A stretch of DNA of 64,000 nucleotides from Stromatinia cepivora (taxonomy: Eukaryota > Ascomycota > Leotiomycetes > Helotiales > Sclerotiniaceae). The DNA lies in assembly GCA_014898415.1 (NCBI GenBank), contig RCTD01000018.1:377001-441000 (forward strand), written 5' to 3'. Every line of letters starts with the position of its first letter. Positions within the stretch are counted from its first letter, which is position 1. The notes under the pieces are model-generated. The model saw only the letters and a list, made by a program, of their open reading frames with translations. It was not told where the DNA came from and ran no database searches. Shown here in pieces: positions 11,505 through 25,972 of the stretch. The position numbers and the translations under genes are program-made.

Positions 11505-14500
11505 ATGGAGCCTTATGACCCGCCAGTTGGCACCCCAGGAGTTTGGGAGGTCCCTCCATCAACTATGGCCGCACAATTAATCAATAACCTCTCCACGAAA
11601 AAACCGTCACGACAGGTCGACCATGATGACTTACAGTCGCTCATGACTGAAGTTTCCAATCGGGAAAACGATCCTGCTGACTTCGCGGATCCGGATGCTA
11701 TGCTTGAGCACAAACATAAGCTTCTATATGTTATCTCAGAAGTAGTTTTGGAGAGACTCAACAAAGATGACCCTTTCATGAATGTCCAAAATGTCGTTGA
11801 TCAAGCTTGTGAAGCATTGGATGTTTTTATTTCGACTGTCAAAGATGTTCCCCATATCCTCAATTATGTATCCACTCAGGATCGACCCCTCAAAACACGT
11901 GGCCGTGAACCTTTCTGGATATGGCTATTTCCACGCGTTCTGTCATGTCTAGGCCGTCGAGATTGCAAGAAGCTCAATGAAAAGATCGAGGTGTTTCTCT
12001 CTACCTCATTTGAGGTAGTAGCAAGATCACCAAAGCTTTGGGGCCTTGGTTCCGTCTTTTTCTCCTACCTTAAGGATAGTGTAACTAGTAAGTATACCTA
12101 CAAACGTGCATCACTCAACAACTGCTTATATTTCCCAGGCATTCTCACAATTCTTCAAAATCTCAGCCTTGTTACGAATGGAAAGACAATTGACTTTGTA
12201 CTACCCTCTGATCAATTCAAAGTTTCAGCCTTTTCCTTCGATACCGAAGAAGATCTGAATGAATCATTTCTCCTATGCACATATAGACTGCACGATGCAC
12301 CAGGTGCGATTCAACATGCTATATGCATTTTGTCCATTTTAGTAAATGTTTCGATCCAAGCCGCGTCTTTTCAAGACGCAACACCCGCTTTTCAAGACTA
12401 CCTAGCATGGATGCTTGACTCGTTCCATTCAACCTACGAGTTGCAAGAGGTTTGGATATCTCCTGGCCTCTTCTCACAAGATCATGAAATCCCAAAGATT
12501 GCACTCTTTTGTGCACTCCACGCTCTTCTGTCATCCATCCAGACTTCGTTATCGGAGTCTTTGCTTCGCAAGGGCTATGCCTACCTTGCACTTATTGGTG
12601 CAGATCTCATTGCAACCCCCTCAAATATTATCGGTAAGGATGTAAATCTTGTTTTCTGTCAGGCTCTGTTGCATTTGGCAAATATCTGTAGGAAATACGA
12701 CTCGACCTGCAGAACCGTTCGTTCGTTCTTTCTTCCAAAACTTCGCACCGTGATTGATGATGAGGAGGCAAGCATTACAGTGGGAAATGACTTCCAGGTT
12801 TGTAGCATTTCCATCTTCCAGTCTTTGACTTACTCTTGCATAGAATGCTTCAGCTGTTTTGACTTGGGCTTGTCGTTCATCAGAGAACACAGATCGCGAG
12901 CTTGTTCCACCTCATATCCGTTTTGACACGGATTCTCTCAATGCCGATCTTAATCTACTCGCGTTGAAGGGTACCGAAGGCCGATCGACTCAAATAGCTC
13001 CAGCTAGCAAACGTCGAAAAATACATTCCGAAGAAGGTCTTTTGCATGAAATCATCGCCAAGCTATATTCTCTTTTCGGTGACCAAGAGATAATGGACAT
13101 GGATGGTCTATGCAGTCTGGCTGAGTTAGTATGGAAGTCGATATTACTTATTTTACTCTAACTTCTTCTAGGCAACGTTCCGCGGACTTAAAAGATCCTG
13201 ACCGGTGCAAAGTTATGGATCATTTATCTATGATGCCATGTGCGGCATATGGTTCATTAACCGTTACCAGAGACAAGTTTGAAAACATAGTGTCATCTCA
13301 ATGTTTTGTATGCGAAAAGCTTCCCCCGAGAACTACAGTATTGGACGATGATCTGTGTCAAAAGACAGGCACCGAAGCAATTCTGATTCTTACTACGTTG
13401 ATTAATTCGCCTGCTTTTCACGATTCACGAAGATCAAGGGTCTTAGCAATGGTAGCCGTCAAGGCCTTTGCTATACATTTTAGAGATGAAGAGTTCTTCA
13501 ATCTGGAAACTTCTGTTATTGGGCAGTGGTGTTTGAAATCTCTTCAAAGTTCTATGCGTGAATTGCGAATTGCTGCGGGGTATTTTATTGTTCACCTGTT
13601 GTACATGAGACTTGCTAAATGGTTCTAGTCGCACATTACCTGAATTTCTTCACGGGCCAAAAGCTCCACAAGATCTGGTTCTGAAGAACAGAACAAATGC
13701 ACTAATTATCTTACGGGATCTGTGCGAAAAGCCCACCCTCCACTGGCAAGAGACATGTGTTCTTGCTTGGGGTCAACTTGCAAGGTCCGTATGACTAAAA
13801 ACACTCACCCACCGTTCTCATGCTTACAATGTTAGGGTTTTGATTGATGGCGACCTGAATATTGTACTGCTCAAGCTCGTAGAATACCTGGGACATTCCA
13901 ACCTAATCGTGTCAAACGCGGCCTACAATGAGGTAAGCCGAGCTGTATTGTAATGGCAGAGAATACTAAACTTTATTTAGATACTGAAGTTGGCGAACCG
14001 TAATGCCGCTGTCGAAAAGCCTGTGGAACAGCTATTTAGTCCGTTTTGGGATAGTGTTGCTATTGCCGCCGTAAAGGACTTGCTTGTCCGGCCACAAACC
14101 GCTCAGTTAATGGCTGATTTGTTAGAAATCAACGTTCCGGAGTTCCTTATTCTCACACAAGCATACACATTGCCATGGCTAGTGTTGTGGCGTGATGGGA
14201 AGACCATTAAAAAGATTGCTCAAGCTCGGAATGAGGAGACTTGGCGAGTATGTACGGACAAGCCTAATGTTTCTCGTATAATGGCATTATTGCTGGTTCA
14301 GGATGTTCGAGATATTGAAAGCCATACAATGTCTGTACTGAAATTTGTCTCTTCGGACTTCGAGAAACGAGGACTTAATTTTGAATATCTTCTGAAAATG
14401 GATCCACCAAGCATTTTTCTTCACCTTCTTAAAGTGGCCGGGTATGCTGATGATAGTAAAAAATCAAGGGTAGGTAAATTCTGTCAGTCCTCCTTCGCTG

Positions 14501-17500
14501 GGTGTAATGGAAGCTAACTCTCTTAGATTCGGCTTGCTTTGCAATTTCTTGTTGAAAATGTTCAAAGCTCTAACCAAAATCGAAAGAGGAACAATCCAAT
14601 GGCGGCATTTCTAGAACATCACAATCTTGGTCTTGTTACTCGCATATCGGAGATCATTAATGACGATAGGGATGAGCAATCTACTTTTGAGAAAAAGCGA
14701 AATGTGAAAGCGATCGAGGAGATGGTTACGATTGGCAAGACCTACATGGGAGCAGCTCGATCACAAGTAAGTAAATTCCAATCAAGTTGATTGATGCGTG
14801 GTAGCTAATTACATCTAGATATGTGCTTGCCTGCAGTCCGCCTTGGCTCAAAAAGACCTTCAAGCGTCAGCCTTCTCAGCATGGTCAGCTATGCTTCAAT
14901 ATCTTGGTGATGAAGACGTAGAGTGGATGCTTGAAAGTACCTTCGTTACCATCATACAGCATTGGCATTCCTTTGATGACTCTACGAAAAAAGCAGCCGA
15001 GCATATTTTGCAGTATCTTTTGGAAGAGCGAGCCCGACTTATTCGAAACAAAATAGTCGACTTGCCATCCCTATCCGAATTTCCGCAGCTCAGCGATATA
15101 GAACGCAGGCTCAACATCATAAGAAGGCCTACAGATGTCAGTAATGCATTCCAGATATTTAGTCGTAGAATTCGACATGAAAATTCTGGAGTTGTCGCCC
15201 AAGCTTTATCCGAGTTAAAGAGTTTACTACAATCACAGCAGTCATATCTTCAGGCATCAGCTGTGAGCGAACAGCCTGACGTGGTTGTTGGTAAGCTTGT
15301 GCGTTCAATAATGGATGCATGCGTTAAGTTTAACGAATCTCATCATGATATTGCTAAACTATCGGGAGAATGTATCGGCATGATAGGTTGTCTTGATCCA
15401 AACAGAGTGGAAGCCGTAAGGGAACAGCGGGAGATGGTAGTGGTCATGAATTTCCATAACCCTGAGGAGACTACTGATTTTGTTCTATTCATTTTGGAAG
15501 AGGTCGTCGTCAAGGCATTTTTATCTGCAACCGATACAACCTTTCAAGGCTTTTTATCGTTTGTTATGCAGGAGCTACTGTCGAAAGGTGGTTTTTCAAA
15601 CGTCTGCGCACCAACTTTGATGGGTGGGAAGAAGGATGCCAATAATCCACTTTACAAGAAATGGGAGTCTCTTCCAGAGAGTGTGCAGGCTACTCTCACG
15701 CCTTTCCTTACCTCAATGTTCTCAGTATTGAAAATGGAAGTTCGGACTACTACGTACCCCATATTTCGACCTGATAATACTCAGCCTGACAGAATAAATA
15801 CGTATAATAACTGGCTGAGAAGTTTCGTTCTTGACCTTTTACAGAAACCGAAAAATCACAATGCAGAATTGATATTTACTCCTCTGTGTCGAGCCATCCG
15901 AATCAAGGATCTTTCTGTAGCAAGTTTTCTCCTGCCATATCTGATTCTCCACATAGTAGCTGAAGGAACAGACGAAGAGAGAGATACTATTGGTGCAGAA
16001 TTGCTTGGCATTTTAGAGTATGAGCCGCCTTCGACATCCCACATCAAGCAAGAAGAATTGAAGTTATTTAGCGAGGTACGTGCTACAATTCTCTTGAAGA
16101 ATTTCTATTTCTGACATCGTGTACACAGGCGGTCTTTCGAGTCCTCGATTACCTTTCCCGCTGGATACAAGCCAAGCAGATTGCGATTGTTCGAGACGCA
16201 CGAGCTGGTGGCGTAACCACTGACGGTATGGAGCAAATTGGAAGAGTCACTAGACTTATCGAAAGTATTCCGGCTGAAATCGTTTCGGCTCGAGCTATAC
16301 AATGTAAATCATACGCTAGAGCTTTATTTAATTGGGAACAGCACATCCGACATGTTCGAGCTACGAAGAAAAAGGATGCCTCAAGAGATATCGCAGATCT
16401 AGAGAGGCTGCAGGAGATATATACACAAATCGACGAGCCAGATGGTATTGAGGGAATTTCTGCTCACTTATATGTGTTAGATATTGATCAGATAGTTCTT
16501 GGGCATCGCAAGGCGGGACGCTGGACAGCAGCACAGGGTTGGTATGAGATTAAACTTGCAGAAGATCCTGAAGATGTCGATGTTCAACTCAATCTTCTTA
16601 ACTGCTTAAAGGAATCTGGGCAACATGGTCAGTCTCATAGAGTGTGCAGTTCTCAACTGATGCTAACCAATCCTAGACGTTTTACTTAATTATGTCGAAG
16701 GTATGCATACTGCCACCAAGACAATAGGAAAACTATTGCCTTTTGCCGCAGAGGCTTCGTGGGCAACAGGTCGGTGGGCTGTCTTGGAAAAGTATACGTC
16801 GATAGCTGGTTGTGATTCAGAGGAGGATTTTAATGTCAGCATTGGAAAAGCCTTACTTGCTTTACATCAGAAGGAATCCACGAGGTTTGTTTCAACTGTC
16901 CAAGAACTCAGAGAGCAAATTACTTGCTCTTTGTCAAGGGCTACCACTTCATCAATTGGATCTTGTCATGATACCATGTTGAAGCTTCATGTACTCACGG
17001 AGTTGGAAATGATCGCAGGTCTCGATCGCACTGAGCCGATACCTAGGGAAGAGCTCCTCGAGTCACTTGACCGGAGGCTCGAAACAATTGGTGGTTATTT
17101 GAATGATAAACAATATTTGTTGGGTATAAGACGAGCCGCCATGCAATTGTCTAGGTAAGTTATACATAATCTTACCAAGGTTTGCTTCCTCAGCATCAGC
17201 ACTTCTAACTTTCCCACAGCCTCGAATTTACAAAGGGGGATCTCGCTTCTGCCTGGTTGACTAGTGCACGCCTTGCCAGGAAAGGAAATGCGATACACCA
17301 ATCTTTCAACGCTGTACTCCACGCCTCACAGCTCGGCGATGACTCAGCAAAGATAGAATATGCACGACTTTTATGGAAGGAAGAACAGCATCGAAAAGCG
17401 ATTCAGAGTCTTCAAGGTGCAATCGATAGTAATGCTTTCATATCTCACAACGAAATCAATAAGGCATCTATGGCAAGTGCTGATGATACACATCGAAAAC

Positions 17501-19476
17501 AGCAGCAGAATCTCCTCGAAGCAAGGGCTCATCTTCTGCTCGCAAAGTGGCTTGACCGTGCCGGTCAAACAAATTCATCTGCCCTGCGAGCCCAATATCA
17601 ACTCGCTGCGAAGACACATAATGCATGGGAGAAGGGCCATTATTATTTGGGGCGCCACTACAATAAGTTGTTAGAATCAGCCAGTAATTTACCATTAGAG
17701 AGGCAAGATGATAATTATCTTTCCGGAGAAACCGCGTCGCTAGTCATTTCGAATTACCTTCGCTCCTTGGGCCATGGTACCAAATATGTTTACCAGACTC
17801 TGCCTCGTATCCTGACACTTTGGTTAGACCTTGGTACTCAGCTCAGTCAAAAGATTGATTCGAAGCGTCATTCTCAAGAGTTTGTCAGCAAGATGACTCA
17901 ATTGCGAACGAAAACGTTAAGTGACCTTCATGTTCGGTTCAAAAAATACATTTCCAAAATGCCGGCCTACATATTCTATACTGCTTTGCCACAGATTGTA
18001 TCAAGAATTACTCATCCACACAAGGAGGTCAATCAATTTCTTCAGTTGATTATGTTAAAGGTTGTGTCCGCTCATCCCCAACAGTCACTCTGGAGTTTAT
18101 TAGCTGTTAGTACTTCAAAGCAGCTGGATCGTCGAAATAAAGGGACCGAGCTACTCAGCAAGTTGGAAAAAGTATCGGGGAGGACCGATAACAGTACCAT
18201 AGACATCAGGGCACTAATCAAGAGCGGGCAAGCTCTTACCAATGAGATACTGAGGATTTGCGAAGTCGGGGATTTTCAGGGATCGAAGGTGTCTAGACCG
18301 AGTCTAACCAAGGACCTACAATTCAATCACAAGGTCGTGCCATGTTTACTTGCTTGCCCAGTTGAGGCCGCATTGACAGCAACCTTGCCAACACTCACTG
18401 ACAAAGTAACAACACATAAAGCCTTTTCTCGCGATGTCATTACCATCCATTCTTTTGAAGACGACGTTTTGGTACTGAACTCCTTGGCAAGACCTCGACG
18501 GTTGAATGCTCTGGCCTCAAATGGACAACACTATGGCCTACTGTGCAAACCAAAAGATGACCTCCGAATGGATCAACGTCTGATGGAGTTTAATGGTATG
18601 ATGAACAGAGCTTTGAAGCGCGACGCCGAATCAAGTAGACGTCAATTGTACGTTAAAACATATGCCGTCACCCCTCTAAACGAGGAATGTGGTATCATAG
18701 AATGGATAGAAGGACTTCAAACACTCCGTCAAATACTTTTAAGTCTATACCTACCTACGGGCAAAAGGATCAATTACCCGGAGCTCGACGCGTATTGTGA
18801 AGAAGCAATGAAAGGCGACAAACAACTCCCATTTTTCACCGAGAAGGTTCTCGGCGAATTCCCCCCCGTCTTTCACAAATGGTTTGTGAAGCAATTTCCC
18901 GAGCCCTCGGCTTGGTTCGCGGCTCGACTTCGCTATACTCGTTCCTGTGCCGTTATGTCTATGGTGGGCACAATTCTAGGTCTAGGCGATCGTCACACGG
19001 AAAATATACTCTTCGAGGAAGGAAACGGAGGAACCTTCCACGTGGATTTCAACTGTCTCTTTGAAAAAGGCAAAACATTTACCAAGCCCGAACAAGTTCC
19101 TTTCCGTCTAACCCACAACATGGTCGATGCAATGGGTATGTACGGCTACGAAGGCCCCTTTCGCAAATCCTCGGAACTTACCATCAAACTACTACGCCAA
19201 CATGAAGAAACACTAATGACGATTCTCGAAGCGTTTATCTATGATCCGACGTTGGATCTTATGAAGAAAGTTGATAAGAAGAAGAGGGAGACGGCGCATG
19301 AAGGGATGCTGAGTGCGCAGAAGGTCTTGGATCTTATTCGGAGGAAGGTGAAGGGTTTGTTGCCCGGGGAAAGTGTGCCGCTTAGTGTCGAGGGTTATGT
19401 GGATGAGTTGATTAAACAGGCGACGGATCCGAGGAATTTGACGGCTATGTATATTGGGTGGTGTTCGTTTTTTTGA
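11505..19476 (+). CDS. ATR/Mec1/UvsB-type checkpoint PI3K-like kinase
   Basis: Twelve exons: 11505-12087, 12139-12797, 12844-13124, 13172-13579, 13629-13784, 13836-13932, 13981-14469, 14527-14766, 14819-16075, 16129-16627, 16677-17154, 17220-19476. All phases agree, giving 2467 aa, normal for the ATR orthologue (UvsB in Aspergillus, Mec1 in yeast). Most of the N-terminal half is HEAT-like helices, followed by a FAT region. The kinase domain lies in the last exon, with LCKPKDDLRMDQRLMEF, the catalytic GLGDRHTENILF at about residues 2303-2314 and the DFN metal site near 2324. Next comes the ATR-typical HNMVDAMGMYGYEGPFR, and the FATC ends in MYIGWCSFF. The kinase senses RPA-coated single-stranded DNA and signals replication stress and DNA damage in the nucleus. 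The ATG at 11505 was chosen as the first in frame; the exon 2/3 junction (donor GTTTGT) is the least certain. Confidence 0.93.
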
Positions 19477-20648
19477 TGTGGGAGGGGTCGTGGTATTTGT
19501 ATTCGGTATTTGGTGTGGAGGCATGGCTTTTTATAATGGATTGATTCATGGATATTAGATATTAAATCATTTCACATGATGGTAGATAGATTAGCAAATT
19601 TTGGGTAGGTATTTGATTTATATTGTGTAATTGTATCTCATCTCATCTGCATCTCGTATCTCGTATCTATCATTCCTCATACAATAAGTACATCGTTCCA
19701 TCGTCCCATCAATCCATCCATCTCATATATCATCCCTCATCGCATCCCATCCTCCAAAAAATCCCCAAGTCCCCAAAAGAAAACATCTATCTATCCATCC
19801 ATCCAAACCATAACGACAACCAAAAAAAACAAAAAACCACAATCTATTAATAAGTAGGTAACTAACGAACGCCTCATGCGCTCACGCTACTTCCGGTTGT
19901 ATATATAGCATACCGTTCCATAGCATACCATAGTATACCTGCAATTCCAATTTCCAACCCAGGATCCTGGATATGATATCCAATAACAATAACAATAACA
20001 ATAACAATGACAAAGGAAAAGAAAAGAAAAGAAAAGAAAAGGAATTTGAAAATGAAAATGAAAATGAAAATGAAAAAGAAAAAGAAAAGAAAAGAAAAAG
20101 AAATGAAACGAAGGACTCCATCACTAATACCAATAGCTATACCTATACCAATAGGAATAGCAATATTCCATGCACACACCAGACCATAGACCACCACAGA
20201 CCACACCACACACGATATACCACACCATAGACCACATACCACACCACATTCAAAGTACAACAGCCTGACAAACAACTTGACGAGCAAGCAAGCACCAACC
20301 ACACCCCGCATCCTGCATCCTGCATCTAGACATTCTTAATTCGTTGTCAAGTGGGTCCATGCAATGCGCCTCCGTTATAACTTACTCCGTATAACCTAAC
20401 CGTTATCCGTTACCCGTTGCCCCGCACTAACTTCTTAGACCGAGTACAGGACAGGACAGAAATCGATATGGATAAGTAAGGTTACTTATAACCTCCTAGT
20501 GCCATTCCGTATCCATTCCATTCCATATCCATCAATCCGTCAAGTCGTCAATCTGGATTTCGCTCTTTTCTCTCCTCATCCTATGCTCATTCCTACACTC
20601 ATTCTGCACACTCCGCATCCCCATCCCCATCCACATCCCAATCCAACC
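19477..20648. other. Intergenic, microsatellite-rich
   Basis: Convergent region between the ATR kinase and the disordered-protein gene. It is dominated by simple sequence, including AATAAC and GAAAAT runs and ACCACA/CATCC-rich stretches. The long open frames on both strands are products of these repeats, not genes. Confidence 0.6.
19981..20104. repeat. Compound microsatellite, AATAAC then GAAAAT/GAAAA
   Basis: About five AATAAC-type units (19981-20008) are followed by a purine-only tract of GAAAA and GAAAAT units to about 20104. It is a strongly strand-asymmetric low-complexity block downstream of the kinase gene. Confidence 0.8.
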
Positions 20649-23456
20649 TCAAACCCACCTCTCCCTCCCATTAAGCAACTCCCCCAAAACCCCCCTAAAC
20701 CTACTCCTCCAAACCGCCCTCTCAACATGCACTCCCTCATCAACCAACTCCCACAATTTCGCAAAGCGTTCCTCTAGAGTCCCAAAACTAGCATCGGGGA
20801 GAGGAATATGAATCAAAGACATCTGTTCGAAAGCCGCATCATCCGCATCATCTCGATCATTGAGTTGGAGCCGCTGGATCGGAATCTTCGATATCATTAT
20901 CTCGGACATTGCTTCGTTGTCTTCTTCGTCTGTGGATTCATCGTCGTGATGGGCGTGCGCGGAGCGGAGTTTGGAGATTGAGGCGTGGATGTTGAGGTTT
21001 TGGGGTTCGGGTTTGGGTTCGGTTTGTTGTTCGTTTTCTTGCTCAAAGTCTTCATTTAAATGGGTTTCAGAGTGTTTGGGACGAGGAGGAAGAGCTGGAG
21101 GCGCGGCTTCTGCTTCGGTCTGAGCTTGAGCTTGAGCTCGCATCTCAGCATCAATTTGCTCCTGAAGTTCTCGTTCCATTTCCCGCTCCATTTCTCGCTC
21201 CATTTCACGGTCCATCTGCGCCTGAATCTGGGCTTGCATTTGGGCATCTGTGAATTCGACGCGCAGACTAGAGCTTGGGCTCTCATTTGCGGTGGTGGGG
21301 GAGAGTTCGAAAGTTTGAGGATTGGGGAGGGGGTTGGGGAGGGGTTCGGTGTGGGTTGGAGATGCTTCTTGTGGGGCGTTTGTTGGGAGGGGATTGGAGA
21401 TGGCGTCTTTGATAGAAGTTTCGGGTTGTGGCTGAATTGGGATTGCGACATCTGAGTTCGATGGTGCAATACCAGGAATAGCGGAGCTAGGAGCATTTTC
21501 TACATGAACAATTTTGTCATGTGCAATTTCAGTTCCAGCTCCACCTTCTTGTTCCAAAGGAGGAGCTCTCCCAACTCCAGCCGGATTCGAGCTTTGCCTA
21601 ACTTTCTTCCCGTTATCCCTTCCTCCATCTCTTTCCCTAACATCCTTCACCACAGCACCCACCAATTTTCTAATCTCTCCGCTAGCCCCCTTAGCCTGTT
21701 CCGCCAGAACCGCCTTCCCAGCTCTAACATCCCAAATATTAACCGCACGTTTCCCCTCATGTTTGCGTCTGCGCTCATCCGTGCAATTCAACTCATTCCT
21801 AAGTTGATATTCCAATTCTGGGAACGTGAGAGCCGTATGATGGATATTCTCCTGATGATCCCCATATCTCCCATTCTCATTCTCGTTTGAGTTGCCCAGT
21901 AAAGGCATCTTTGAATCCGAATGCGGAGAATGCGAACGTATGTTCGCCGAATAAGGCGGTTTCAACCAAGCATCCATAAGATTTGTCGCACTGTACAAGA
22001 GCGAAAATGTACTCTGTTCCTCTACCTTCTTTAAAACACCCCTCCTAATTCCCTCTCTAAATTGATTTCTCTCTCCCCTTCTCCCCCTTTCCCCTCCTCC
22101 AATTCCCCAACTACCAAGTCCCCACTTCGGAGGATTTTGAATTGGGATATTGAAATCCGTTTCGTCGTGTCCGAAGACTATGTCGAATTTCGCATGCGGT
22201 ACGATCCAGAAAACCGTTCGTTGTGTATATCTCGACAGAGGAGAAGATTTCCAATGCAGGGTTAGATCTCCCGTCATGGAATCTGGATCTTGGTTTTCCC
22301 TGCCGCGAATTTCTTCGCCGATTCCAAAACCCATACCGATTCCAGTACCAGTTCCCATTCCTTCGAGATCTCGTTCCGGTTCTTCGGAAATACCTTCTGG
22401 TTCCTCGGAGATTCCTTCGGGTTCTTCGGTGAGGATTGTGGGGATATTTGGCATGGGGATCACGGGATGTGAATTTAAGGCTTCGAAAAGACTTGGTTGT
22501 CCCTCTGTGTGAGAATGTAATGGTTTTGGTCTTTGAGGCGTTCGAGGTGGTGTATCAACGACCATTGCACTAAATGTAGCTCCGGGTCTGGGTGAAAATG
22601 GATTTAAATCTGCATCTGAAAATAATGGGCTGGTTAAGCTCGATCTTGAGATAGCTTCAGGCGTTGGTTCCAGAAAGGAGAAAATAGGAGGAGCCTGAGA
22701 ATTAGAAGGCACGAGAGTAGCAGTTGTAGAAGTCCTTCTCGGTGGGATTCGTGGTGGAAGAGGTGAATTCGTAGATGTAGAAGCGGGTGCATCTTCCGGT
22801 ATCGTACTTTCTCTGCTCAAAGGGGAAAATATTCTTCTTGAGAGGGGTTCCGTCCTCGATCTTTGAAGGGGTTTTATTTCAGCAACTGGTGCAGTTTGAG
22901 ATCTTGCCAAGGTCTTTGGTTTAAAAGGAATTTTTGGTTTTGATACGGATTTTGACCGTGGTTTAGCTTCACGATCTGCATCGGGCTTTAAACCGAGGGA
23001 AAAGGCGAAGCGCGAAGAAATATAGTTGTAATCCAAGGATTCATTGTAGTAAGCTTGGGTATCAAATTCTGTGAATTCTGGAGTGAGGTTGGTGCCGGAT
23101 GTAGTGGCAGATTTTGGCGATGGCATAATTTTGATGGGAAAAGTGTAAGTAGTCTGAAAACTTATTAGCATTTCCAATTGAAAATCGCATTTTGGCTAAA
23201 ACCCGTGATAATTCAATAATTAAAAGAATTGAAAGAATGAGAATATTAAACTCACTTTTCTCCTATCATTCTTAGGTCTCTCAATCCGTTCATTGCTACC
23301 AGCAACAGCCTCGGGTCGATCATTATCCATCGTACCGTAAGCCAAATTGTCTTCGTCCATCATGTTCGAAGAATTGGCAAGCTTCGCTTTGCCACTCGAC
23401 TTTCGAAGAACTTTGGAAGGAGAAGGTAAACAGTCGAATATATTACTACAGGACAT
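20649..23456 (-). CDS. Large, mostly disordered protein with coiled coil; function unknown
   Basis: Two exons, 23256-23456 and 20649-23153 (101-bp intron, donor GTGAGT, acceptor TTTTCAG), in phase 0 give 901 aa. Residues of about 70-350 are Ser/Pro/Arg-rich and look disordered. A structured patch near 375-410 includes QRTVFWIVPHAKFDIVFG followed by HDETDF, which vaguely recalls the end of retropepsin-like folds. A short repeat EGISEEPE occurs nearby, then Gly-rich GTGTGIGMGFGIG. Residues of about 515-570 are helical (FPELEYQLRNELN). Residues of about 705-760 form a Met/Glu/Gln heptad-like coiled coil (REMEREMEREMEREL). The acidic C-terminus includes DDESTDEEDNE. I do not recognise the family; it resembles conserved hypothetical proteins of ascomycetes. 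It converges with the ATR kinase gene. Confidence 0.7.
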
Positions 23457-25972
23457 GAATACCTTTTCCGCCTTTCCGCCAATTTAAAAATAGGTGCAAG
23501 ACCAAAAAAGCGGTGATGATAATATGATAGTGGCAAAAGTTACCAAGCAACCAAGTAACCAAGCAACCAAGCTGTCCAGCAGCTAGAGCAAAAACGAGGG
23601 GGGCCGGGGGGAAAGTATCGGTAAGTAAATGCAGTAGATATTTAGAAATATAAAGGCGCAGTGCGTGCACTCTTTTTTTCAATATGTATAAGAATATATG
23701 AATCAACTTCTCTCACTTTGGGGTGAAAAATCGGAAGATATGAAGCATGAAGCATGAAGCATGAACAATCTGCAAGCACAAGAGGGGAAAGATATGCGGT
23801 GAAATATATTCATATTCCCACTTCACAACAATTGAACTATCCAAACATGTGCAGTACAAGTACAGTACCGTATAATTCTAAAGAATTCCGATTTAATTCC
23901 ATTCAACTCCCTTCATTTTTTCGCATCGGAACGAGAATCTCTATTCTCATTCGTGGATAATGGGGACAACTTTAAAAATGTTACCATTTTCACCTGACGT
24001 GGTTCCTATCATCACCACCTGTCAAAATTGAAGAAACAAGCAAAGCAAGTGATGAACGAACAAGACTTGCCAGCGAAACTTCTCGCCTCATGATGAAACA
24101 CGAGAGCGTAAAAAAAATCTTCTAGTGGAGAAATTTCTTACCAACATCATAACTAGATTTTCTCATATTTGATGGTTGGTATGAATTGGTGATAATGAAT
24201 AATAATGAAAGAGTCATTAATTGGAAAAGCCGGTAAATGGAAATTTCATTCATCGTTTCGAGTAAGAATCCGCTCAGATGCATGAATTTGCTGTACTTAT
24301 CGACTTAGTACATGTGAGTTTTGATTAGTTGCAGCTGATGAAAACTTCACTGCAGCTTGTTGCTGGCTCGTTAGGTTAGGCGTTGAAATAATTATGGGGA
24401 TTGCATCAAATCCTTTCGATGTCATCAAATAACGGTGAGAGAGGTTGGCTGGCTTATGACTCTGTGAGCAATGAGCCATGTATAATAGCTGCGCCCTTGC
24501 GGTAAAGTTACGGATCGACTGCTCCGCTCCCCGTACCGTTTGTTTGCCCTTGTATACGTACATGGTGGTATTCTTGCATTCTTGCAGCATCGAATTCCAA
24601 TGAATAAAATCATTCGGAATAAGGTACCCCAGTTTGCCCAGGGCCCCCCTTCAAGTGCTTGTGAGATTAAGGAACGACCAGCACAACAATGAACAATGAC
24701 CATCTCAGTAGTCATGTTTCGTAATTCCTATCGTGCATCCCAATCTCGCCATGTTGATTCTCGAATCCAGCGTTGACATGACATGATAAGAACAAGATAA
24801 GATGTGAACTCACATGAACAGCGCAAGCGTTGGCTTTTCTGTTGGCTCGGTATAGTTCGTGAGATGTGGAATGGGGGCAACCTGAAGCAACTTTAAAATC
24901 CAACCCCGTACTTGGACGAGTATTCATTGCCCACGTCACTTGGTTGTTGGTTGTTTTCCCCGGTTTGTCTGGGTACCCACGAGGTGACCGAACGCGAGAC
25001 GAGGTATATATGTATAGGGCATGTATGGAAACCTTGAAATAAGAGAGGAGTAACATGTATCGGGATTCGGTATCATGTAACATCTATGTATGTACGGAGT
25101 AAGGTAAACGGTTTTAGCTAAGATATAGAGAAACCAGAAGGAGGGGTTGTAATCTAATACCTCTGATCATATATATAGTTGTCTATTTTGTGTATGTGTG
25201 AGTATAGAACAGAACCTCCAATTTACATAATAACGAGATAAATACACATGCGATAAATCTTCAAATACCTATGTATGGATAGGATTTGAGGCGCTCCAAT
25301 TATGAGATTTCGCATCTCATCATTTTATATTGATAAATATAATTTGCCTAATTGGGGCAGGTACGAAGTCGACTTCATAATTAATGGATTAATTGCCCGA
25401 ATGCAGAAAGCAAGTATGTATGAATATACTACCTAGGATGACCCACCAAGTAAGAATTGCATGTGAATATAGGAAAATGCATCATGGTGTTGTTATGAAA
25501 TGAAGATGTGTATGAAGATTGGAGGGGTCATTTTGACGCCATTAATTTGCGGAGGAAGAACGAGAACCAAGGACTACAATTACATCATTGATATAACCAT
25601 TCCTAGTTAAAAAAAACCGGCAAAGGAGAAAATTCCCATGTGTCTCCTCGTTTTATGTAGGAGGTATTGCATCAAGTAATGAATATGGTGAGATCTCCTC
25701 ACTGCCTCCCAATCTATTTTGTATAATGCTATTGCGCACACACAAAAACCATAGAAGTGACATTTATCCCATCCGTTCCGGCCCTGCCATTGTACAAAGT
25801 CTTGAAGCCCAAAGCCCAAGTTCCAGATATGGTAGTTTGCTAGCCCAGCCCAGCCCAGCCCATAAACGCCGTGGTCTTTACTATCGATCAATCCATAGAA
25901 CTCCGTCCATTGCTGCCGCCCATTCCTATATCCCTAGTATAATATACCCTCAATCCCCTTCCCATGACATCA
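23457..25972. other. Intergenic region, 2.5 kb
   Basis: Separates the 5' end of the disordered-protein gene from the 3' end of the RING-protein gene. It contains tandem words such as ATGAAGC (about 23737-23765), CCAAGCAA-like units (about 23545-23575) and CCCAG units (about 25848-25862). Several open frames of 60-120 codons exist but none shows gene-like features. Confidence 0.5.

Noticed and set aside
19973..20311. Long open frames on both strands around 20 kb
   Set aside because: They are translations of microsatellites (Asn, Lys/Glu or Phe/Ser runs) and have no unique sequence.
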